From contig CAYQJV010000006.1 in assembly GCA_964417925.1 (NCBI GenBank), positions 9,293 through 73,292 of the forward strand: DNA of 64,000 nt, given 5' to 3'. Positions 60,486 to 64,000 of this stretch are shown one piece after another (position 1 is the first letter of the stretch; every line of letters starts with the position of its first letter). This DNA comes from CAYQJV01 sp964417925 (lineage in GTDB: Bacteria > Hydrothermota > Tepidihabitantia > B3-TA06 > CAYQJV01). Below the pieces are notes generated by a model. That model had not been told where the DNA came from. It saw nothing but the letters and a program-made list of their open reading frames with translations, and searched no databases. A program made the position numbers and the translations under genes.

Positions 60486-61229
60486 TTACACCTCCTCTTC
60501 TTCCATCGTTTCTGTTTCAAATCCCTTTTTGCCTTCCATAACTGCATTTGCTATAACCGAAGTTATTAATTTTATTGATTTCATAGCATCGTCATTCCCA
60601 GGAATAGGATAATCCACTGAATCAGGATCACCATTTGTATCAATCAAAGCAACTACAGGAATTCCAAGTCTTTTAGCCTCTCTCACTGCTGTTTCCTCTT
60701 TTACAGGATCTACTACATAAAGAAGCCCAGGAAGGGTATCCATATTTCTTACCCCTTCGTAAAGCCTTCTTAATTTTTCACACTCTCTCAAAATCTTTAC
60801 TCTTTCTTTTTCAGGAAGTTTATCATGCCTTCCCTCATCTATGAATTTACTTATTTCATTAAACTTAGCAATGCTCCTTGAAACTGTAGCAAAATTTGTA
60901 AGAAGACCTCCCACCCACCGTTCTATTACATATAGTGCTCCCACTCTTTCTGCTTCTTCCTTTATTATATCCTTTGCCTGCTGTTTTGTCCCTACAAAGA
61001 TTATATCCTGGCCATTTTCCGCAACTTGCCTTACCACCTCTGTAGCGAGTTTTAACCTTTCAAGGGTCTGACGAATATCTATTATGTGTATGCCATTTTT
61101 TTCTGTATATATGAACTTCTCAAATTTAGGATTCCACCTTCTAACCTTATGCCCAAAATGAACTCCTGCAGATAAAAGATCCTGCAGGGTAATTTCTCCA
61201 ATACCTTTCTTTTCTAACGTTTTGTCCAC
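60486..61229 (-). CDS. rpsB: Small ribosomal subunit protein uS2
   Basis: 247 residues. LLSAGVHFGHKVRRWNPKF, IDIRQT, GTKQQAKDII, WVGGLLTNF and LYVVDPVKEETAVREAKRLGIPVVALIDTN are the S2 blocks. Overlaps rpsI by 16 bases. Confidence 0.98.
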   Translation of the reverse strand: MDKTLEKKGIGEITLQDLLSAGVHFGHKVRRWNPKFEKFIYTEKNGIHIIDIRQTLERLKLATEVVRQVAENGQDIIFVGTKQQAKDIIKEEAERVGALYVIERWVGGLLTNFATVSRSIAKFNEISKFIDEGRHDKLPEKERVKILRECEKLRRLYEGVRNMDTLPGLLYVVDPVKEETAVREAKRLGIPVVALIDTNGDPDSVDYPIPGNDDAMKSIKLITSVIANAVMEGKKGFETETMEEEEV

Positions 61230-61603
61230 TGGAAACTCCTCCTTCTTTTTGCTTTACCATATTTCATTCTTTCCTTTTCTCTCGGATCTCTGGTTAACAG
61301 TCCTTCATTCTTCAATACATCTTTATATTCAGGATTCATCTCTGTTAATGCTCTTGCTATTCCAAGCGCTATTGCATCAGCCTGCCCTGAAAGCCCCCCT
61401 CCTTTTGCTTTTATCTTTACATCTATTTTCCCTTTAGTTTGAGTAATCTCAAGCGGTTTAAAAACCTTTTGCACCAGGTCCTCCCGTTTTAAATATTCTT
61501 TGGGATCTTTACCATTTATAAAAAAAAGTCCTCTCCCTTCTCTTATCCATACTCTCGCTGTAGCTCTTTTTCTGCTTCCTACTGCATGTATCAACTCAGC
61601 CAT
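61214..61603 (-). CDS. rpsI: Small ribosomal subunit protein uS9
   Basis: 129 residues. AVGSRKRATARVWI start, GGGLSGQADAIALGIARAL and RDPREKERMKYGKAKRRRSFQWTKR with the C-terminal KR that contacts P-site tRNA. Adjacent to rplM as in most bacteria. Confidence 0.98.
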   Translation of the reverse strand: MAELIHAVGSRKRATARVWIREGRGLFFINGKDPKEYLKREDLVQKVFKPLEITQTKGKIDVKIKAKGGGLSGQADAIALGIARALTEMNPEYKDVLKNEGLLTRDPREKERMKYGKAKRRRSFQWTKR

Positions 61604-62032
61604 TTACACCTCCAGGTTTAATGGTTCTGGTTTTTGGGCATGATGAGGATGATCTTCCGATGCATATATTTTCAATCTTTTCAATCTTTTGGCTTGCAAT
61701 TTATTCTTAGGAAGCATTCTCTTCACAGCAAGATACAAAACTCTCGTAGGATTTTTCTCAAGCATCTGTTTAAGGGTTCTCTGTTTTAATCCTCCAGGAT
61801 ATCCACTATGCCAGTAGTAAATTTTATCTGTCATCTTTTTACCTGTAACTTTTATCTTATCTGCATTTACAACCACGACAAAATCACCTGAATCAATATG
61901 AGGAGTATAAGTGGGTTTATGCTTTCCCATAAGTAATACCGCAATTTGAGAAGCAAGTCTTCCTAAAATTTTATCCTTTGCATCTATAAGCCACCATTTT
62001 CTATCAACCTTATTTGTTATCATAACATTCAT
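61604..62032 (-). CDS. rplM: Large ribosomal subunit protein uL13
   Basis: 142 residues from ATG 62032, or 139 from ATG 62023. KWWLIDAKDKILGRLASQIAVLLMGKHKP and GDFVVVVNADKIKVTGKKMTDKIYYWHSGYPGGLK are characteristic. The first ATG suits the AAAGGAG of a read-through transcript; the third codon-frame ATG (62023) lies seven bases after a consensus -10 box and would be used by a leaderless transcript. Confidence 0.97.
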   Translation of the reverse strand: MNVMITNKVDRKWWLIDAKDKILGRLASQIAVLLMGKHKPTYTPHIDSGDFVVVVNADKIKVTGKKMTDKIYYWHSGYPGGLKQRTLKQMLEKNPTRVLYLAVKRMLPKNKLQAKRLKRLKIYASEDHPHHAQKPEPLNLEV

Positions 62033-62058
62033 TATACTCCTTTATTTACTTTTGTCAA
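62031..62058 (-). promoter_or_regulatory. Perfect-consensus promoter inside the ribosomal operon, before rplM
   Basis: TTGACA at 62058-62053, 16-base spacer, TATAAT at 62036-62031. The spacer contains AAAGGAG, and the -10 overlaps the first rplM ATG. Confidence 0.82.
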
Positions 62059-62060
62059 TT

Positions 62061-62531
62061 TTACCATCTAAAATGAGCAAATGCTCTATTTGCCTCTGCC
62101 ATCTTATGGGTATCTTCCTTTATCTTTATTGCAGTTCCCTGCCCTTTTGCAGCATCTATAAGCTCATTGGCAAGTCTCTCTTCCATCCTATACTCGCTTC
62201 TCTGCCTTGCAGCTCTTATTATCCATTTTATTGCCAATGAAATCCTTCTATAAGGTTCTACCTCTACTGGAACCTGATATGTAGCTCCACCTACTCTCCT
62301 TGGCCTTACTTCAAGAACCGGTTTCACATTATTTATCGCTCTTTCAAATACCGCATATCCATCTTCTCCGGTCTTCTTTTCTATAAGTTCGAGAGCTTTG
62401 TAGAATATTTTTTGTGCTATCGTCTTTTTTCCATCCCACATTAAATTGTTTATAAATTTTGCAGCAAGGACGGAATTATACTTAGGATCAGGAGGAATTT
62501 CTCTTCTTTCAGCTCTTCTTCTCCTACCCAT
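62061..62531 (-). CDS. rpsG: Small ribosomal subunit protein uS7
   Basis: 156 residues. RRRAERREIPPDPKYNSVLAAKFIN, RRVGGATYQVPVEV and LANELIDAAKGQGTAIKIKEDTHKMAEANRAFAHFRW match S7. Three bases after rpsL. The usual fusA and tuf do not follow it. Confidence 0.98.
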   Translation of the reverse strand: MGRRRRAERREIPPDPKYNSVLAAKFINNLMWDGKKTIAQKIFYKALELIEKKTGEDGYAVFERAINNVKPVLEVRPRRVGGATYQVPVEVEPYRRISLAIKWIIRAARQRSEYRMEERLANELIDAAKGQGTAIKIKEDTHKMAEANRAFAHFRW

Positions 62532-62534
62532 ACC

Positions 62535-62924
62535 TTATCCTCCTTCTTTTGTTTCCTTAGGTCTCTTTGTTCCATATAGAGACCTGGATTGCCTTCTTCC
62601 TTCTACACCAGCAGTATCATAAACACCTCTTACCACTCTGTATCTCACCCCTGGAAGATCTTTCACTCTCCCACCTTGTATAAGCACAACAGAGTGTTCT
62701 TGGAGATTATGTCCTTCTCCAGGAATATAGGCAATGACCTCTTGCCCATTTGTGAGTCTTACCTTGCATACCTTTCTCAACGCTGAATTAGGTTTCTTTG
62801 GTGTCGTAGTATACACTCTTACACACACTCCCCTTTTCTGAGGACACCCCCCAAGTGCAGGGGTCTTTGATTTTTTCTTTTTTGGCTTTCTTGGTTTTCT
62901 AACAAGTTGGTTTATTGTAGGCAT
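62535..62924 (-). CDS. rpsL: Small ribosomal subunit protein uS12
   Basis: 129 residues. PTINQLVRKPRK, TTTPKKPNSALRKV (streptomycin-region lysines intact), GGRVKDLPGVRYRVVRG. The first gene after rpoC, in the standard order. Confidence 0.98.
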   Translation of the reverse strand: MPTINQLVRKPRKPKKKKSKTPALGGCPQKRGVCVRVYTTTPKKPNSALRKVCKVRLTNGQEVIAYIPGEGHNLQEHSVVLIQGGRVKDLPGVRYRVVRGVYDTAGVEGRRQSRSLYGTKRPKETKEGG

Positions 62925-62925
62925 A

Positions 62926-64000
62926 CTATATTGCCTCCGTTTTTAACTCTTTTTCTTTCATAACTTCCTCCTTAATTTTTGTAAATTTCGGAAAACCTGT
63001 ACCTGCAGGGATTAGTTTCCCCACAATAACATTTTCTTTAACACCTCTTAATCTATCTACTCTTCCCTCAATGGCTGCCATGGATAATACCCTTGCAGTT
63101 TCTTGGAATGATGCAGCAGAAAGCCAACTCTCCGTAGCAAGAGCAGATTTAGTAATACCAAGTAGAATAGGATCAAAAGTAGCAGGTTTTGCACCTTCCT
63201 TTCTTAACTTTTCGTTAACCTCTTGTATGGTAGTTCTTTCCACTATCTCTCCCTCCACAAAGTGAGAATCTCCTGGATTGTTTATTCTAACTTTACTTAA
63301 CATTTGCCTCACGATTAATGCAATGTGTTTATCATTTATCTTTACTCCCTGCATCCTGTAAACCTCTTGAATTTCGTTTGTAAGAAACTCCATTACTGCC
63401 ATTCTTCCTTTAACTTTAAGAATATCATGAGGATCAACATTCCCTTCACATAACTTATCTCCAGCCTTAACTCTTTGCCCTGGTTCTACCAGAAGCAACT
63501 TAGCATAAGGTATCTTATATTCTTTTACAGTACCTGTATCCGATATCACCCTTACTATTCTTATACCCTCCTTTGGAGGCTCTATCTCTACCACCCCATC
63601 TATTTCAGAGATCACTGCAGGATTCTTAGGATGCTTTGCTTCAAAAAGCTCTGCAACTCGAGGAAGACCTCCAGTAATATCTGCAGTCCTGGTTATTTCT
63701 TTTTGAAATTTTGCAAGCGTATCACCCTTTTTAACCTTCTCTCCATCTTCAACCAGCAGGAATGCTCCTTTTGGAAGTTCATACACACCAAGAACTTCTT
63801 CTTTATCATTCACTATTTCAATTCTCGGGTGCCTCTTCTTCTCCCTATCTTCTACAATAACCATTTGTTTTGCCTCTGTAATCTCGGTAATATCTTCCCG
63901 TAAAGTAATTCCATGTACTATATCTACATACCTTACCTTACCATCATGTTTTGTAATTATATTGTGTACATAAGGTTCCCATTCAAAGAGCACATCTCCT
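62926..64000 (-). CDS. rpoC: RNA polymerase subunit beta' C-terminal part (runs off window)
   Basis: About 358 codons, open to the window edge. ATESWLSAASFQETARVLSMAAIEGRVDRLRGVKENVIVG is the beta' trigger-loop-distal hallmark, here mentioned by its ends; AGTGF follows. RADITGGLPRVAELFEA and QGVKINDKHI are further conserved blocks. One base before rpsL. The start codon lies outside the window. Confidence 0.97.
   Translation of the reverse strand, partial: GDVLFEWEPYVHNIITKHDGKVRYVDIVHGITLREDITEITEAKQMVIVEDREKKRHPRIEIVNDKEEVLGVYELPKGAFLLVEDGEKVKKGDTLAKFQKEITRTADITGGLPRVAELFEAKHPKNPAVISEIDGVVEIEPPKEGIRIVRVISDTGTVKEYKIPYAKLLLVEPGQRVKAGDKLCEGNVDPHDILKVKGRMAVMEFLTNEIQEVYRMQGVKINDKHIALIVRQMLSKVRINNPGDSHFVEGEIVERTTIQEVNEKLRKEGAKPATFDPILLGITKSALATESWLSAASFQETARVLSMAAIEGRVDRLRGVKENVIVGKLIPAGTGFPKFTKIKEEVMKEKELKTEAI

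Noticed and set aside
1..64000. CRISPR arrays, insertion sequences, prophage genes, integrases, rRNA
   Set aside because: No direct-repeat arrays, transposase or integrase motifs, or rRNA segments were seen on either strand; the window is ordinary chromosome apart from the points reported.

Overview
The window is a gene-dense, A+T-rich bacterial chromosome segment. Codon choice favours AGA, ATA and AAA, most genes overlap or nearly touch, and no gap longer than 300 bases lacks a gene. The two stable RNA genes (a long SRP RNA and tRNA-Asp) are strikingly G+C-rich against this background, which is typical of a thermophile with an A+T-rich genome. Secreted proteins carry a type IX-secretion-like C-terminal motif (IYDISGR...GVYF). 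With a PorV/PorQ-like barrel and several genes of archaeal flavour (DUF432, a TGS-domain GTPase, an MJ_1487-type radical SAM protein, an M42 peptidase), this suggests a thermophilic member of an FCB-neighbouring candidate phylum such as WOR-3/Stahlbacteria or Hydrothermae. That placement is inference; no rRNA is present.

Layout. 1-3273 (minus): the start of a histidine kinase, then an operon of a DUF2089 regulator, a DUF4097 protein, two tiny LiaI/LiaF-like membrane proteins, a SHOCT-like protein and an isoprenylcysteine-methyltransferase-like membrane protein. Four of these share a short SHOCT-like helical module, making this the best candidate for an undescribed envelope system. 3532-7047: holA-leuS. 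7243-13887: surface/secretion cluster (FG-GAP protein, PorV-like barrel, giant beta-helix protein interrupted by a 9-T run). 13888-15896: class II aldolase and B12-radical SAM protein, divergent. 15898-22340 (minus): TPR lipoprotein, substrate-binding protein, SRP RNA, dnaX, ybaB, nfo, glycosyltransferase, surE. 22489-26657: unknown anchored protein, ileS, DksA-like zinc finger, small acidic protein, tRNA-Asp. 26669-31183 (minus): rarA, Ig-like lipoprotein, VWA membrane protein, small export protein. 31286-34591: pilM/N/O-like trio, mazG, ParB-like protein. 34600-38961: cysteine hydrolase, DUF432-MscS pair, TGS GTPase, ferredoxin, KaiC-like ATPase. 39089-43736: succinate-CoA ligase pair (beta subunit fused to a two-cluster ferredoxin module) and a secreted transglutaminase-like protein. 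44025-52986: DciA-like, gyrB, M42 peptidase, EF-G-like GTPase, PAS kinase-like protein, sigma-54 activator, corrinoid adenosyltransferase. 53002-64000 (minus): a superoperon from rpoC (partial), rpsL, rpsG, rplM, rpsI, rpsB, tsf, pyrH, frr, uppS, cdsA, a predicted barrel, birA, coaX, tsaE, tsaB to rimI.

Promoters can be read by eye: TTGAC(A/T), almost always a 16-bp spacer, then TATAAT or a close variant. They fall into two classes. In one a Shine-Dalgarno leader follows; in the other the -10 box lies only 5-7 bases before the ATG and there is no ribosome binding site, so the mRNA should be leaderless. The second class includes holA, rarA, the DUF2089 regulator, the DUF432 gene, the first histidine kinase and probably one rplM transcript. 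It also corrected several start codons, because the apparent TTG starts of two reading frames are actually -35 boxes.
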